Positions 26,350 to 35,906 are shown, numbered from the stretch's first letter. The stretch is DNA of 64,000 bases from Spirosoma fluviale (GCA_945901025.1 CAMDJW010000001.1:310001-374000), one strand, 5' to 3'. The notes: a model not told the origin generated them from the sequence alone. Translations and numbers: made by a program.

Positions 26350-27138
26350 TTATTTTTTGTGTAAATACTTATCTATTAACTCTTGTGATGGCTTATTTAT
26401 GTAAGGTGATGGAAAACCTCTTTCTACAAAATCAACATCTTCCATATTCGTATACCGTAAATGAGAAGACCACCTTATTTGGTTATTGGTAATAACTCCC
26501 GATTCATGTACTAACAAAGTAGAAAAAATAACGATATCTCCCATATTCACTTCAGGTTGTAATTTAGGATATGCGTTTCGGTCAAAGGTTACCTCAGCAA
26601 AACCATTTTCTAATTTATCCGTCAGTGGTCCCAATTTATGAGAACCTGGGTAAAATATAACAGGGCCATGTTCAATTTCCAAATCAATTAAAGGAAACCA
26701 AACAACAATCGAATCCTGTGAAGCCAACATTGAAACCCAATCTTGATGTAGTGGCGTTTTATAAAAATGCTCAGACATGGCAAGGTTAGGATGATTGAAA
26801 AATAACATGGGCCGAGTACACATCAAAGGCTTCGATAAACCCAAATTTTTAACTAATTCAATCAAATCTGGATTCACGGATAATTGATATAATTCAACTA
26901 ATCCTGTTTGAATCAATTTACCACAACTAATAAAAGTGTCTAAATGATTTTGAAACAATTGAGTCATTTGAGATAAATAATCTCCCTTTATACCTAAATA
27001 ATCAAATTGAATTTGGAAAATATTTTTAGCAGCTAATTGAATGTCCTCAATTAATTTGCGCTCGAAAAAACCTGGAATAACAATAACTCCATTTTCCTTT
27101 AAATCCGATTTTAATTGATCTAATTTCAACATCCTCAT
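26350..27138 (-). CDS. Phytanoyl-CoA dioxygenase (PhyH) family protein
   Basis: The 262-residue protein is a predicted Fe(II)/2-oxoglutarate-dependent oxygenase. The iron-binding HxD is seen in PLHQDWVSM, the distal His in LLVHESG, and arginines for 2-oxoglutarate lie just after it (NQIRWSSHLRY). The segment GPVIFYPGSHKLG is the usual PhyH turn. The substrate is unknown; relatives hydroxylate lipids, amino acids or small metabolites. The gene is locked into a housekeeping operon: its ATG overlaps the dapB stop by one base and lepB follows one base after its own stop. Confidence 0.85.
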   Translation of the reverse strand: MRMLKLDQLKSDLKENGVIVIPGFFERKLIEDIQLAAKNIFQIQFDYLGIKGDYLSQMTQLFQNHLDTFISCGKLIQTGLVELYQLSVNPDLIELVKNLGLSKPLMCTRPMLFFNHPNLAMSEHFYKTPLHQDWVSMLASQDSIVVWFPLIDLEIEHGPVIFYPGSHKLGPLTDKLENGFAEVTFDRNAYPKLQPEVNMGDIVIFSTLLVHESGVITNNQIRWSSHLRYTNMEDVDFVERGFPSPYINKPSQELIDKYLHKK

Positions 27139-27851
27139 TAATTTAACATATCGTCCATTCCTAAAACCCCTTTTTTACCTAAAATCCATTCAGCAGCGAT
27201 CACAGCACCTAAAGCAAAACCCTCCCGACTAAATGCTTCATGGGTAACTTCAATTTGATCTACTTTAGAGATGTATTTTACGGTATGAGTTCCAGGCTTC
27301 GTTGATTCTCTCTGAGACCAAATAGCAATTTCATCTGCACCCGGAATTTCATTATTAACCCATTTTTTCTTATTCGAATATTGACTCATTATTCCTTCGG
27401 CAATCGTGATCGCCGTCCCACTTGGCGAGTCTTTTTTCTCCAGATGATGGATTTCATTCGTATAAATATCATATCCAGCATGCGGTTGCATTAATTTTGC
27501 CAATTGCCTATTCAATTTGAAAAATAAATTAACCCCTATCGAATAATTAGATGCATAAAAAAATGTCGAGTCAAATGAATGAGTCGCTTTTTCAACTTCA
27601 GCTTTTTTCACTAACCAACCTGTGGTACCACAAACGATAGGAATTTGTTTCTCAATGCAATGCATGATATTAGAAAATGCAGAAATAGGATTTGAAAACT
27701 CAATAGCAACATCTACTTCTTTATTTGTTAAAGAAATTAAATCATCCGGATTTTCAATATCTATTTTGGAAACTATTTGATGCCCACGATCTATCGCTAT
27801 GCGCTCAATCTCCTTCCCCATTTTTCCGTAACCAATTAAAACAATCCTCAT
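27138..27851 (-). CDS. dapB: 4-hydroxy-tetrahydrodipicolinate reductase
   Basis: The 237-residue protein has an N-terminal nucleotide-binding GYGKMGKEIERIA, VCGTTGW, and the catalytic region EIHHLEKKDSPSGTAITIAE with the substrate-binding lysine. It reduces hydroxytetrahydrodipicolinate in the lysine/diaminopimelate pathway that feeds peptidoglycan. It is slightly shorter than E. coli DapB. It overlaps the preceding DUF5683 gene by four bases and phyH by one base, consistent with coupled translation. Confidence 0.95.
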   Translation of the reverse strand: MRIVLIGYGKMGKEIERIAIDRGHQIVSKIDIENPDDLISLTNKEVDVAIEFSNPISAFSNIMHCIEKQIPIVCGTTGWLVKKAEVEKATHSFDSTFFYASNYSIGVNLFFKLNRQLAKLMQPHAGYDIYTNEIHHLEKKDSPSGTAITIAEGIMSQYSNKKKWVNNEIPGADEIAIWSQRESTKPGTHTVKYISKVDQIEVTHEAFSREGFALGAVIAAEWILGKKGVLGMDDMLN

Positions 27852-28480
27852 CGCAATCGATTTTTAAAATTAAAAGTCAAAGATACACTAGAAAACATTC
27901 CTTTTGAAATAGGATCAAATTCAAAATTAGGTTTAATCTTTAAACTTATATCATCCGATACATCAAAAGTCTTTAAATGAGCACTTACGTTGGCATCAAC
28001 CACATTAAATGCCCACGCCACGGCAATCCCTATAAAAGTATAATCCCTATTTCTTCTAAATCCATCATTCAAACGCTTTAATTGATTTACATCTAAATCT
28101 CGAATTACCCCATCTTCATAAGGAACCGCGACCGTAGAAGGTGGAACATAAGATGGATCTTCCGTATGAGGTGAAACAATGTAATAATAATCCCTATACT
28201 TCATGTACCGCTGGTGATTGTAATTGGCAATTAAACCTAAGGTAACAAATGCACCGGCAACTAATGGCAATTTCCAATACTGCCGATTATTGATTTGACC
28301 CCAACCAGGGATCATTAATGAGTGTAAGGTACTCACCCTAGGAATTATTTTACTATTTTTGATTGATTTTAAAGTTGCTGAATCGGTTTTGAAACCCGTC
28401 GTATCCACTACAATTCCTCGCATATTTAGCGAAAAAAATATGCTTATGACAAATGCATGAAAATGTAATTTAAACCTCAT
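27848..28480 (-). CDS. DUF5683 domain membrane protein
   Basis: From the ATG at 28480 the protein has 210 residues, with an N-terminal signal-like segment (FHAFVISIFFSLNMRG) and the DUF5683 core SLMIPGWGQINNRQYWKLPLVAGAFVTLGL followed by NYNHQRYMKYRDYYY; the core is given here in two parts (about residues 55-85 and 87-103). A second hydrophobic segment (FIGIAVAWAFNVVDA) lies near the C-terminus. This family is almost always encoded between parB and dapB in Bacteroidota. Its function is unknown. A TTG nine... codon-level alternative upstream at 28498 would overlap parB; the ATG four bases after the parB stop is preferred. Confidence 0.85.
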   Translation of the reverse strand: MRFKLHFHAFVISIFFSLNMRGIVVDTTGFKTDSATLKSIKNSKIIPRVSTLHSLMIPGWGQINNRQYWKLPLVAGAFVTLGLIANYNHQRYMKYRDYYYIVSPHTEDPSYVPPSTVAVPYEDGVIRDLDVNQLKRLNDGFRRNRDYTFIGIAVAWAFNVVDANVSAHLKTFDVSDDISLKIKPNFEFDPISKGMFSSVSLTFNFKNRLR

Positions 28481-28484
28481 TAGG

Positions 28485-29402
28485 CTATTTTTGAACAAAA
28501 GAAATCAACTTTTCAAGTTCTTCTTTAGACTTAAATGACACCTTCAATTCACCCTTACCCTCATCATTCATTTTTAGACTGACAGGTAATTTAAATAAGG
28601 TAGATAAATTAGCTTGCCAAGAACGTATTTGGTCCACTTTAACTTCTGACTTATCGACTGGGTTAACTTCAGTATGAGAGGACTGCCTGACAGCGTCCTC
28701 CAATTTTCTCACCGACCATTCTTCTGAAATCGTTTTTAAGAATAAGGTATTTTGAATCTCCGTATTTTCCAAAGAGATTAACGACCGAGCGTGCCCCATG
28801 GATATTTTATTATCACGAATCGCAATTTGAATATGTGCCGGTAATTTAAGTAACCGAATGTAATTAGTCACAGTAGATCTATTTTTACCTACTCGAGCAC
28901 CCAAATCCTCCTGCTTTAAATGACACTCTTCCATTAATCTTTTATAAGAAAGAGCGATCTCAATGGCATTTAAATTTTCTCGTTGAATATTTTCAATTAA
29001 GGCCAACTCAATCATTTGTTGGTCATCCGCCATACGTACATAGGCCGGAATTCGAGTCAAACCAGCTAATTTTGAAGCCTGAAATCTTCTTTCCCCGGAG
29101 ATTAATTGGAATTTGCGTGGAGCAATTTTTCTAACCGTGATCGGTTGAATGATTCCTTGAACTCTAATGGACTCAGCTAAATCATTTAATGCCTCTACTT
29201 CAAAATGCTCACGAGGTTGAAATGGATTAGTTTCTATACAATCTAACGCAATTTCCTCCATCAAATTAACTGAATCAAGACTTCCAGCATAATCAGAGGC
29301 ATGTAAACCCTTCGCTTGTAGCTTATCAGAATCTTCTAATAATGCCCCTAATCCCCTACCTAATCCGGTTCTCTTCTTCAAATTTGACTCTTGTTTACTC
29401 AT
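28485..29402 (-). CDS. parB: Chromosome-partitioning protein ParB (Spo0J family)
   Basis: The 305-residue protein has the N-terminal CTPase/ParB box (IETNPFQPREHFEVEALNDLAESI, given by its core NPFQPR; GERRFQASKLAG), a central helix-turn-helix for parS binding (LKQEDLGARVGKNRSTVTNYIRLL region near residue 155-180), and a C-terminal dimerisation domain. It begins with the charged leader often seen in Bacteroidota (RTGLGRGLGALLED). With ParA it segregates the chromosome origin. parA lies 12 bases upstream. No consensus parS site was spotted in this window. Confidence 0.95.
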   Translation of the reverse strand: MSKQESNLKKRTGLGRGLGALLEDSDKLQAKGLHASDYAGSLDSVNLMEEIALDCIETNPFQPREHFEVEALNDLAESIRVQGIIQPITVRKIAPRKFQLISGERRFQASKLAGLTRIPAYVRMADDQQMIELALIENIQRENLNAIEIALSYKRLMEECHLKQEDLGARVGKNRSTVTNYIRLLKLPAHIQIAIRDNKISMGHARSLISLENTEIQNTLFLKTISEEWSVRKLEDAVRQSSHTEVNPVDKSEVKVDQIRSWQANLSTLFKLPVSLKMNDEGKGELKVSFKSKEELEKLISFVQK

Positions 29403-29414
29403 TACATCTAATAA

Positions 29415-30194
29415 TTATATCTCCAATAAAAGACCATTTTTTCGCACAATTTCTTTGGCGAGATTTAAATAACTGATAGCTCCTTTACTTTCTGCATCAT
29501 GCAAAATGGCTGGAATCCCATAACTTGGAGACTCCGACAAACGAATATTTCTTGGTATAATCGTCTCGAAAACCATATTTTTAAAATGAGAATTCACCTC
29601 ATTAACCACTTGATTCGACAAACGTAATCTTAAATCATACATAGTCAACAAAATTCCCTCGATGAGCAATTGAGTATTTAAACGACTTTGTATAATCTTA
29701 ATTGTATTCAAAAGCTTACCTAAACCTTCTAAAGCATAGTATTCACATTGAACTGGAATAATAACTGAATCAGCCGCTGTTAAGCTATTGATCGTAATTA
29801 ATCCGAGCGAAGGGGAACAATCCATAATGATGAAATCATAGTCGTCTTTAATTTCCTTCAGCGCTTCTTTCATTTTACCCTCCCGATTTGTCAGATTAAT
29901 CATTTCAATTTCAGCACCTACTAAATCAATATGAGAAGGAATTATATCTAAAAAAGGAACTTCTGTGGGTATGATACTATCTTTTACCAACGAAATTCCA
30001 ACCATACATTCATAAATACTTTGCGAAATCTCTTTTGGATTAAATCCTAAACCAGAAGTAGAGTTTGCTTGAGGATCAGCATCAATTAGCAATGTTTTTA
30101 AATCTAAGGCGGCTAGACTAGCTGCTAAATTAATTGCAGTAGTTGTTTTACCTACCCCACCCTTTTGATTTGCTATTGCTATGATTTTACCCAT
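29415..30194 (-). CDS. parA: Chromosome-partitioning ATPase ParA (Soj family)
   Basis: The 259-residue protein has the deviant Walker A motif KGGVGKTT (11-18), Walker A' LLIDADPQANST, Walker B DFIIMDCSPSLGL and the C-terminal RLSESPSYG typical of chromosomal Soj/ParA. It is the first gene of the minus-strand operon parA-parB-DUF5683-dapB-phyH-lepB. Divergent to it is the POT transporter, separated by 174 bases. No perfect TAnnTTTG box was found for parA in that gap. It has no N-terminal DNA-binding extension, as in chromosomal ParA proteins. Confidence 0.96.
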   Translation of the reverse strand: MGKIIAIANQKGGVGKTTTAINLAASLAALDLKTLLIDADPQANSTSGLGFNPKEISQSIYECMVGISLVKDSIIPTEVPFLDIIPSHIDLVGAEIEMINLTNREGKMKEALKEIKDDYDFIIMDCSPSLGLITINSLTAADSVIIPVQCEYYALEGLGKLLNTIKIIQSRLNTQLLIEGILLTMYDLRLRLSNQVVNEVNSHFKNMVFETIIPRNIRLSESPSYGIPAILHDAESKGAISYLNLAKEIVRKNGLLLEI

Positions 30195-30296
30195 AAAAAT
30201 CTAAATTTTTCTTTTGACTAATCTTATCAACAATATTACAAAAAAGGTTTCACATCTTTGATTAAATTCTAGCCCAATAAAATCAATATTTAAAAT

Positions 30297-30304
30297 TAAA
30301 TTTG
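30297..30304 (+). promoter_or_regulatory. -7 promoter element of the POT transporter gene
   Basis: TAAATTTG is an exact TAnnTTTG match 64 bases before the ATG, within the parA/POT divergent gap. No TTTG at the usual distance was seen. Confidence 0.4.
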
Positions 30305-30368
30305 GGATTCAAAAAATATAAAAACTAAATTATCTACCTATATTGTCATTAAAATAGACCAGACAACT

Positions 30369-31952
30369 ATGAATCAAAATACTTCTTCGCATCCCAAAGG
30401 GCTTTATGTTTTATATAGTACGGAAATGTGGGAGCGCTTCAATTTTTATGGAATGCGTGCCTTACTTTCCTTATTTTTAGTTAATGCCTTAGCCTATAAG
30501 CAAAATGAAGCATCCATTATTTATGGAGGATTTTTAGGGTTGAGTTACCTAACTACGATGTTGGGTGGATATGTATCAGATCGATATTTAGGCAATCGGA
30601 ATTGTATTATTTTGGGTGGGATTACGATGGCTATAGGCCAACTTCTACTTTTTGGATCAGCGAGTACTTTTCTTGATGGAGTTGAAACAGCCAATTTATT
30701 CATGTGGTCAGGTTTATTATTTTTAATCCTGGGCAATGGATTTTTCAAGCCTAACATTTCTTCCATGGTGGGTCAATTATATGCCAAAGGCGATAGCCGT
30801 CTAGATGCTGCTTTTACTATCTTTTATATGGGTATTAATACAGGAGCATTATTGGGGATGATGATTTGTCCTTGGTTAGGAGATGTAAAAGTAGATGGAG
30901 TAAGAAATCTAGATGCGTTTAAATGGGGATTTTTAGCTGCTGGCGGCGCGATGATGATTGGAACTATCACCTTTTATTTTTTGAAAAACAAATATTTACT
31001 TAAGCCGGATGGCAAGCCTGTTGGCCTAGCACCTGATTTCAATAAAGTACAAGAAACAGACCAAGAAGCCAATAAAGCAGATTTTACCACAAAATCTATT
31101 GGCCTTTCCCTATTAATTTTCACTTTATTAGTCTATCTATTCCATTATTTGTTTCTGACAGAAATACCAAATCCAATCAAAGATTGGGTTTATCCGGTCA
31201 TTTATTCCGCTGGAATTAGTTTAGCATTTTTGATTATGACTGACAAAACTTTGACGAGCGTTGAACGTCAGAGAATATATGTCATGTACATCATTTCATT
31301 TTTTGTTATTTTCTTTTGGTCAGCTTACGAGCAGGCCGGTTCGTCTTTGACATTTATTGCGGACCAACAAACTGATTTGAATTTCTTTGGAATTGAATTG
31401 CCACCTAGCTCCGTTCAGAACGCTAATTCATTTTTCATCATTCTATTGGCCTTTCCGTTTAGCTGGTTTTGGATATGGATGCAGAAAAAAGGTATTGAGC
31501 CTAATTCTCCAGCAAAGCAGGCCATTGGACTTATGTTACTGGCACTAGGATATCTAATTATTGCATATCAAGTAAAAGATTTAGGTTCTCAAAAATTGGG
31601 CGTAGTGTGGTTATTCATCATGTATCTATTTCATACGATGGGTGAATTATGCCTTTCTCCTATCGGATTATCTTTAGTCGCAAAGCTAGCACCTAAACGT
31701 TTTTCCTCGTTATTAATGGGAGTTTGGTTTTTAGCCAATGCGGCCGGATATGCTCTAGCAGGAACTTTAGGAGCTTTATTGCCACCAGTAAATGCAATTT
31801 CAACAGGTCAATTTCCAAGCTTTTTAGGCATGGAAATAAAAAACCTCTATGATTTCTTTATGCTATTTGTATTAATGGCAGGAATAGCATCTGTGTTATT
31901 GTATATATTAGCATCTGGACCTCTTAAAAAAATGATGCATGGCATCAGATAA
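30369..31952 (+). CDS. POT/PTR-family proton-dependent oligopeptide transporter
   Basis: The 527-residue protein has the POT signature near the N-terminus (STEMWERFNFYGMRALL; the E-x-x-E-R-F motif binds the proton and peptide), followed by GGYVSDRYLGNRN and about 14 hydrophobic helices. IFYMGINTGALLG is the second PTR signature. It should import di- and tripeptides with protons across the inner membrane. The VIT-family gene follows 10 bases downstream in the same direction, so the two may be cotranscribed. Confidence 0.92.
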   Translation: MNQNTSSHPKGLYVLYSTEMWERFNFYGMRALLSLFLVNALAYKQNEASIIYGGFLGLSYLTTMLGGYVSDRYLGNRNCIILGGITMAIGQLLLFGSASTFLDGVETANLFMWSGLLFLILGNGFFKPNISSMVGQLYAKGDSRLDAAFTIFYMGINTGALLGMMICPWLGDVKVDGVRNLDAFKWGFLAAGGAMMIGTITFYFLKNKYLLKPDGKPVGLAPDFNKVQETDQEANKADFTTKSIGLSLLIFTLLVYLFHYLFLTEIPNPIKDWVYPVIYSAGISLAFLIMTDKTLTSVERQRIYVMYIISFFVIFFWSAYEQAGSSLTFIADQQTDLNFFGIELPPSSVQNANSFFIILLAFPFSWFWIWMQKKGIEPNSPAKQAIGLMLLALGYLIIAYQVKDLGSQKLGVVWLFIMYLFHTMGELCLSPIGLSLVAKLAPKRFSSLLMGVWFLANAAGYALAGTLGALLPPVNAISTGQFPSFLGMEIKNLYDFFMLFVLMAGIASVLLYILASGPLKKMMHGIR

Positions 31953-31962
31953 TTAAAATAAT

Positions 31963-32664
31963 ATGAACGGACCTGATCATCATTTACACGAAAAACACTT
32001 AAAGAGCTCTGATTTTATCACTGATATTGTTATCGGCATGTCAGATGGTTTAACAGTTCCTTTTGCTTTAGCCGCAGGACTTTCTGGTGCAGTAGCTTCT
32101 TCATCCATTGTAACCACGGCGGGAATTGCAGAAATTGTCGCAGGTTCAATCGCGATGGGATTAGGCGGATATCTAGCGGGTCAAACAGAGCAAGAGCATT
32201 ATGAATCCGAATTAAAACGTGAATATGAAGAAGTGGAACGTGTTCCAGAAAGGGAAAAAGAAGAAATCAGAGAAGTATTTGAAGGGTATGGCTTGACACC
32301 AGAGGCTCAGGAAATTGTCGTGGAAGCTATTTCAAAAGATAAAGATAAATGGGTCGATTTTATGATGCGTTTTGAATTGGGTTTAGAAAAACCTAATCCC
32401 AATAGAGCTAGAAATTCAGCACTTACAATAGGCATTTCATACATTGTAGGGGGATTTGTCCCTCTTGTGCCCTATTTTTATGTAGATGATCCCAAGTCTG
32501 GTCTTATATATTCAGCAGAAATAACATTAATTGCCTTGTTGGTTTTTGGTTATTTCAAAAGTAAGGTAACGGATCAAAATCCATGGATTGGATCCTTGAA
32601 AGTTGCCTCCATAGGTGCTGCGGCCGCCGCAGCGGCTTATTTTGTAGCAACCTTATTTCAATAA
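31963..32664 (+). CDS. VIT1/CCC1-family iron/manganese transporter
   Basis: The 233-residue protein has the VIT layout: helix 1 with the metal-site DIVIGMSDGLTVPFALAAGLSG, helix 2 with EIVAGSIAMGLGGYLAGQTEQEHY, a charged cytosolic metal-binding stretch (ELKREYEEVERVPEREKEE), then three more helices. Relatives export or sequester Fe2+ or Mn2+. The C-terminus has seven alanines encoded by mixed GC-rich codons, containing a perfect 8-base-arm palindrome at 32617-32633. The gene ends one base from the end of the convergent ggt with no visible terminator. Confidence 0.9.
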   Translation: MNGPDHHLHEKHLKSSDFITDIVIGMSDGLTVPFALAAGLSGAVASSSIVTTAGIAEIVAGSIAMGLGGYLAGQTEQEHYESELKREYEEVERVPEREKEEIREVFEGYGLTPEAQEIVVEAISKDKDKWVDFMMRFELGLEKPNPNRARNSALTIGISYIVGGFVPLVPYFYVDDPKSGLIYSAEITLIALLVFGYFKSKVTDQNPWIGSLKVASIGAAAAAAAYFVATLFQ

Positions 32665-32665
32665 A

Positions 32666-34363
32666 TCAATCATGACCCAAGGCGGTGTCATCACCACGTG
32701 AATCGGCACCGCCCTGTAGCTTACCCGATGGGAGCACTAAAATTCCGTCTACGAGACCGATAGATGCTGAATCAGAAAATTCATATCCCTTCTGTTTTAA
32801 ACGCTCCAATTGAATGGCGGATAATCGATTAGGCTCTATCCGAGTTGGTTCAGGCTTCCATTGTTGGTGAAAACGAGGATATTCAACGGCTTGTTGCATA
32901 TTCATACCAAATTCCAATGCATTAAGTATAACCTGAAAAACGGTGGTAATAATCGTAGCCCCCCCTGGAGTTCCCACAACCATTTTCAATTGTCCCTTTT
33001 CAGTGATGATCGTAGGTGTCATACTTGAAAGCATTCTTTTCATGGGCTGAATTTCGTTTGCTTTAGATCCAATTAAACCATAAATATTTGGAGCTCCCGC
33101 TTTCGCTGAAAAATCATCCATTTCATCATTTAATAGAAATCCTGCTCCACCAACAAAAACTTTGCTGCCAAAAGAATTATTTAAGGTTGTCGTTATTGAT
33201 ACAGCATTTCCTTCAGTGTCAACAATAGAATAATGCGTTGTTTCTGGGCTTTCATAGCCTGGGAACTGACCGGCGGAAATATCTGAACTTAATGTTGCCT
33301 TAGTAAAATCAATCGAACTAATTCTACTTTTGATGTAACTAGTGTCCAGTAAAGGCTTAACGGGAACTTTAATAAAATCTGGATCCCCTAACCATTTTGC
33401 TCGGTCTGCAAATACTCTTCGCTCAGCCTCGATCATTAATTGGACCGTAGAGTCAGAACTAGCCCCCCACTTACTTAATGGATATTTTTTCACCATTCCC
33501 ATTAATTGCGCCAAAGCTATTCCTCCACTAGAAGGAGGCGGCATACCAATAATTTGGAAATTTTTGTAGGATTGAACGATTGGTTTGCGCCATATAGGTT
33601 TGTATGTATCTAAATCTTTTTGTGAAATAATGCCATTTAGGCGTTTCATTTCACTAATAATAAGTTCTGCCGTCTTCCCTTGATAAAATCCTTTTGATTT
33701 ATCCCGCAAAATTCTTTCCAAAGTATTAGCTAAATCTTCCTGTATTAATATATCATCCTTTTTCCAATCCATATGATTCGGATTAATCAAATAAGAATTC
33801 CCTTTATTTTCGATGATAAAATCGAGTTTATTCGTATTTAAACCTCTTGCTTCTCGAAAGGTGAGTACATGGCCTTGCCTAGCGATATCGATAGCAGGCT
33901 GAATCAGTTCTTTCCAAGGTAATGAACCAAATTTGCGATACATTTCTTCCATCCCTGCAACCGTTCCAGGAACTCCTACAGAAAATACTCCAATAGAACT
34001 TTTTTCAGGTATCACATTTCCCGATGCATCTAAGTACATATCTTTTGAGCTTGCCAAAGGAGCCTTTTCACGATAATCTAAAGCAAAAATCTTTCCATTA
34101 GCATTTCGATAGACTAAAAAACCACCTCCACCAATATTTCCAGCAGATGGATGACAGACCGCTAATGCAAAATTTACAGCAATGGCTGCGTCAATGGCGT
34201 TCCCTCCCTTTTTTAAAATGGACAGGCCGATTTCTGTAGCTAAAGGATGTGTAGTAACAACCATTCCTTTTTTAGATTCGACTAATGGTTTGATCGTACT
34301 TTGGGAATAAAGTGCATTGGAAGTAATTAAGGCACTTAAAATAAGGAATAAATAGAATTTCAT
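32666..34363 (-). CDS. ggt: Gamma-glutamyltransferase
   Basis: The 565-residue proenzyme has a signal peptide (MKFYLFLILSALITSNALYS) and the family landmarks GGNAIDAAIA, GNIGGGGFLVYR, PPPSSGG and the autocleavage site before the nucleophile Thr375 in ETTHYSIVD. The C-terminal small subunit contains SMTPTI and GTPGGATIITTV. It hydrolyses or transfers gamma-glutamyl groups of glutathione and related peptides in the periplasm. Length and motif order are complete. It is transcribed away from the alpha-oxoamine synthase gene. Confidence 0.95.
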   Translation of the reverse strand: MKFYLFLILSALITSNALYSQSTIKPLVESKKGMVVTTHPLATEIGLSILKKGGNAIDAAIAVNFALAVCHPSAGNIGGGGFLVYRNANGKIFALDYREKAPLASSKDMYLDASGNVIPEKSSIGVFSVGVPGTVAGMEEMYRKFGSLPWKELIQPAIDIARQGHVLTFREARGLNTNKLDFIIENKGNSYLINPNHMDWKKDDILIQEDLANTLERILRDKSKGFYQGKTAELIISEMKRLNGIISQKDLDTYKPIWRKPIVQSYKNFQIIGMPPPSSGGIALAQLMGMVKKYPLSKWGASSDSTVQLMIEAERRVFADRAKWLGDPDFIKVPVKPLLDTSYIKSRISSIDFTKATLSSDISAGQFPGYESPETTHYSIVDTEGNAVSITTTLNNSFGSKVFVGGAGFLLNDEMDDFSAKAGAPNIYGLIGSKANEIQPMKRMLSSMTPTIITEKGQLKMVVGTPGGATIITTVFQVILNALEFGMNMQQAVEYPRFHQQWKPEPTRIEPNRLSAIQLERLKQKGYEFSDSASIGLVDGILVLPSGKLQGGADSRGDDTALGHD

Positions 34364-34449
34364 ATCGTAAACTTGTGAATAATACGACGAATTTAACAGA
34401 AATATGACGAATGAACTTATTAAATATAAGAGGGTTCAAAAAATAAATT

Positions 34450-34457
34450 TAACTTTG
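34450..34457 (+). promoter_or_regulatory. -7 promoter element of the alpha-oxoamine synthase gene
   Basis: TAACTTTG is an exact TAnnTTTG match 40 bases before the GTG start at 34498. Confidence 0.5.
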
Positions 34458-34497
34458 TAGTTAATAGAAGATTATTTAATTAAAACGAATTAATAAA

Positions 34498-35736
34498 GTG
34501 GATATTTTCAAAAAAGTAGTTAAAAATATGGGGCCAATAGGCGCTCATGCACATTATTCACATCATTATTTTTCTTTCCCAAAATTAACAGGCGAATTAG
34601 GTCCAAGAATGACTTTCATGGGAAAGGAGATGTTAAATTGGTCTTTAAATAATTATTTAGGACTAGCAAATCATCCTGAAGTAAGAAAAGCAGATGCAGA
34701 TGCCGCAGCTAAATATGGTTTAGCTTACCCTATGGGAGCTAGAATGATGTCAGGAAATACCGATCAGCATGAGGAATTTGAGAGACAATTAGCTGAATTT
34801 GTTGGTAAGGAAGACTGTTTCCTACTTAATTATGGCTACCAAGGAGTCATGTCGTTAGTAGAATGTATGGTTGATCATCGTGATATTATTGTATACGATG
34901 CAGAATCACATGCGTGCTTAATCGATGGCATTCGTTTACATAAAGCAAAAATGGGTGCCTACTATAAGTTTAACCACAATGACATGAATTCTTTAAGAAA
35001 GAATTTAGAGCGTGCGAAAAAGCGAACAGAGGAAACTGGAGGAGGAATACTAGTTATTACCGAAGGAGTTTTCGGGATGTCAGGGAAAGTTGGTGCGCTA
35101 GACAAAATTGTCGAAATGAAAAAAGATTTTGATTTTAGATTGCTAGTAGATGACGCGCATGGGTTTGGAACCATGGGGGAAAATGGTCGTGGTATCGGAG
35201 AATTTTTAAATTGTACCGATGGAATTGATCTTTATTTTTCAACTTTCGCTAAATCAATGGCAGCCATCGGAGCATTTGTAGCAGCGCCAAAAGATATCAT
35301 CATGTATTTAAAATATAATATGAGATCTCAAACCTATGCAAAAGCATTACCAATGCCATTTGTTATCGGAGGAATGAAGCGACTTGAATTAATAAAAAAG
35401 CATCCTGAATTAAGAGAAAAATTATGGGCTAATGTAAAAGCACTTCAAGAAGGCTTAAGAGAAAAGGGTTTCGATATTGGCGAAACTCAATCTCCAGTAA
35501 CTCCTGTATTTTTACATGGTGATTATGATATTGAAGCGGTTACTAAACTTGTTCGTGACCTAAGAGAAAACATGGGAATTTTTTGCAGTATAGTGGTTTA
35601 TCCAGTAGTTCCGAAGGGACAGATTATGTTAAGGATCATACCAACCTCCTCACATACGCTGGAGGATATACGTTACACAACAGAGTGTTTTGCTAAAGTT
35701 CAAAAGCAACTTAAAGAGGGCTTTTATTCCACATAG
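34498..35736 (+). CDS. PLP-dependent alpha-oxoamine synthase (serine palmitoyltransferase-like)
   Basis: The 412-residue protein is a fold-type I PLP enzyme of the KBL/AONS/SPT group. Visible are NYLGLANHPEV, GARMMSGNTDQHEEFERQLAEF, the cofactor-binding DDAHGFGTMG, and the Schiff-base lysine in STFAKSMAAIGAF. Family members condense an amino acid with an acyl-CoA. In Bacteroidota this closest-looking group makes 3-ketosphinganine or the sulfonolipid precursor; 2-amino-3-ketobutyrate ligase is an alternative. The start is GTG at 34498; an in-frame ATG at residue 11 is the alternative. The histone-like gene follows after 170 bases with its own promoter. Confidence 0.82.
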   Translation: MDIFKKVVKNMGPIGAHAHYSHHYFSFPKLTGELGPRMTFMGKEMLNWSLNNYLGLANHPEVRKADADAAAKYGLAYPMGARMMSGNTDQHEEFERQLAEFVGKEDCFLLNYGYQGVMSLVECMVDHRDIIVYDAESHACLIDGIRLHKAKMGAYYKFNHNDMNSLRKNLERAKKRTEETGGGILVITEGVFGMSGKVGALDKIVEMKKDFDFRLLVDDAHGFGTMGENGRGIGEFLNCTDGIDLYFSTFAKSMAAIGAFVAAPKDIIMYLKYNMRSQTYAKALPMPFVIGGMKRLELIKKHPELREKLWANVKALQEGLREKGFDIGETQSPVTPVFLHGDYDIEAVTKLVRDLRENMGIFCSIVVYPVVPKGQIMLRIIPTSSHTLEDIRYTTECFAKVQKQLKEGFYST

Positions 35737-35808
35737 ATAAGAATTAGAGACTAAAATCAAAGTTTTTTGACTTTTTTCACTTTTTTTTGTGACTTTTAGT
35801 TGGAAAAA

Positions 35809-35839
35809 TTTGTGAGAATTAAAAATTTGTCTAAATTTC
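35809..35839 (+). promoter_or_regulatory. Promoter of the histone H1-like gene
   Basis: TTTG at 35809-35812, a 19-base spacer and TAAATTTC at 35832-35839 match the Bacteroidota consensus TTTG-N19-TAnnTTTG except for the last base. The leader would be about 63 bases. Confidence 0.5.
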
Positions 35840-35906
35840 GTATTATAAAAGCCTCTTAAATGGCTATAAATACAATCTAAATATTTTCAACCTAAAAATT
35901 ATTATT

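Noticed and set aside
25200-30194. parS site near parAB
   Set aside because: I looked for a TGTTTCACGTGAAACA-like palindrome and did not find one in the window.
32617-32633. GC-rich perfect palindrome in the VIT-family gene
   Set aside because: It is explained by mixed alanine codons in a run of seven alanines and has no tail for a terminator.
35760-35805. T-rich stretch after the alpha-oxoamine synthase gene as a terminator
   Set aside because: Only a 4-5 base stem around a T loop is possible; not convincing as a terminator.
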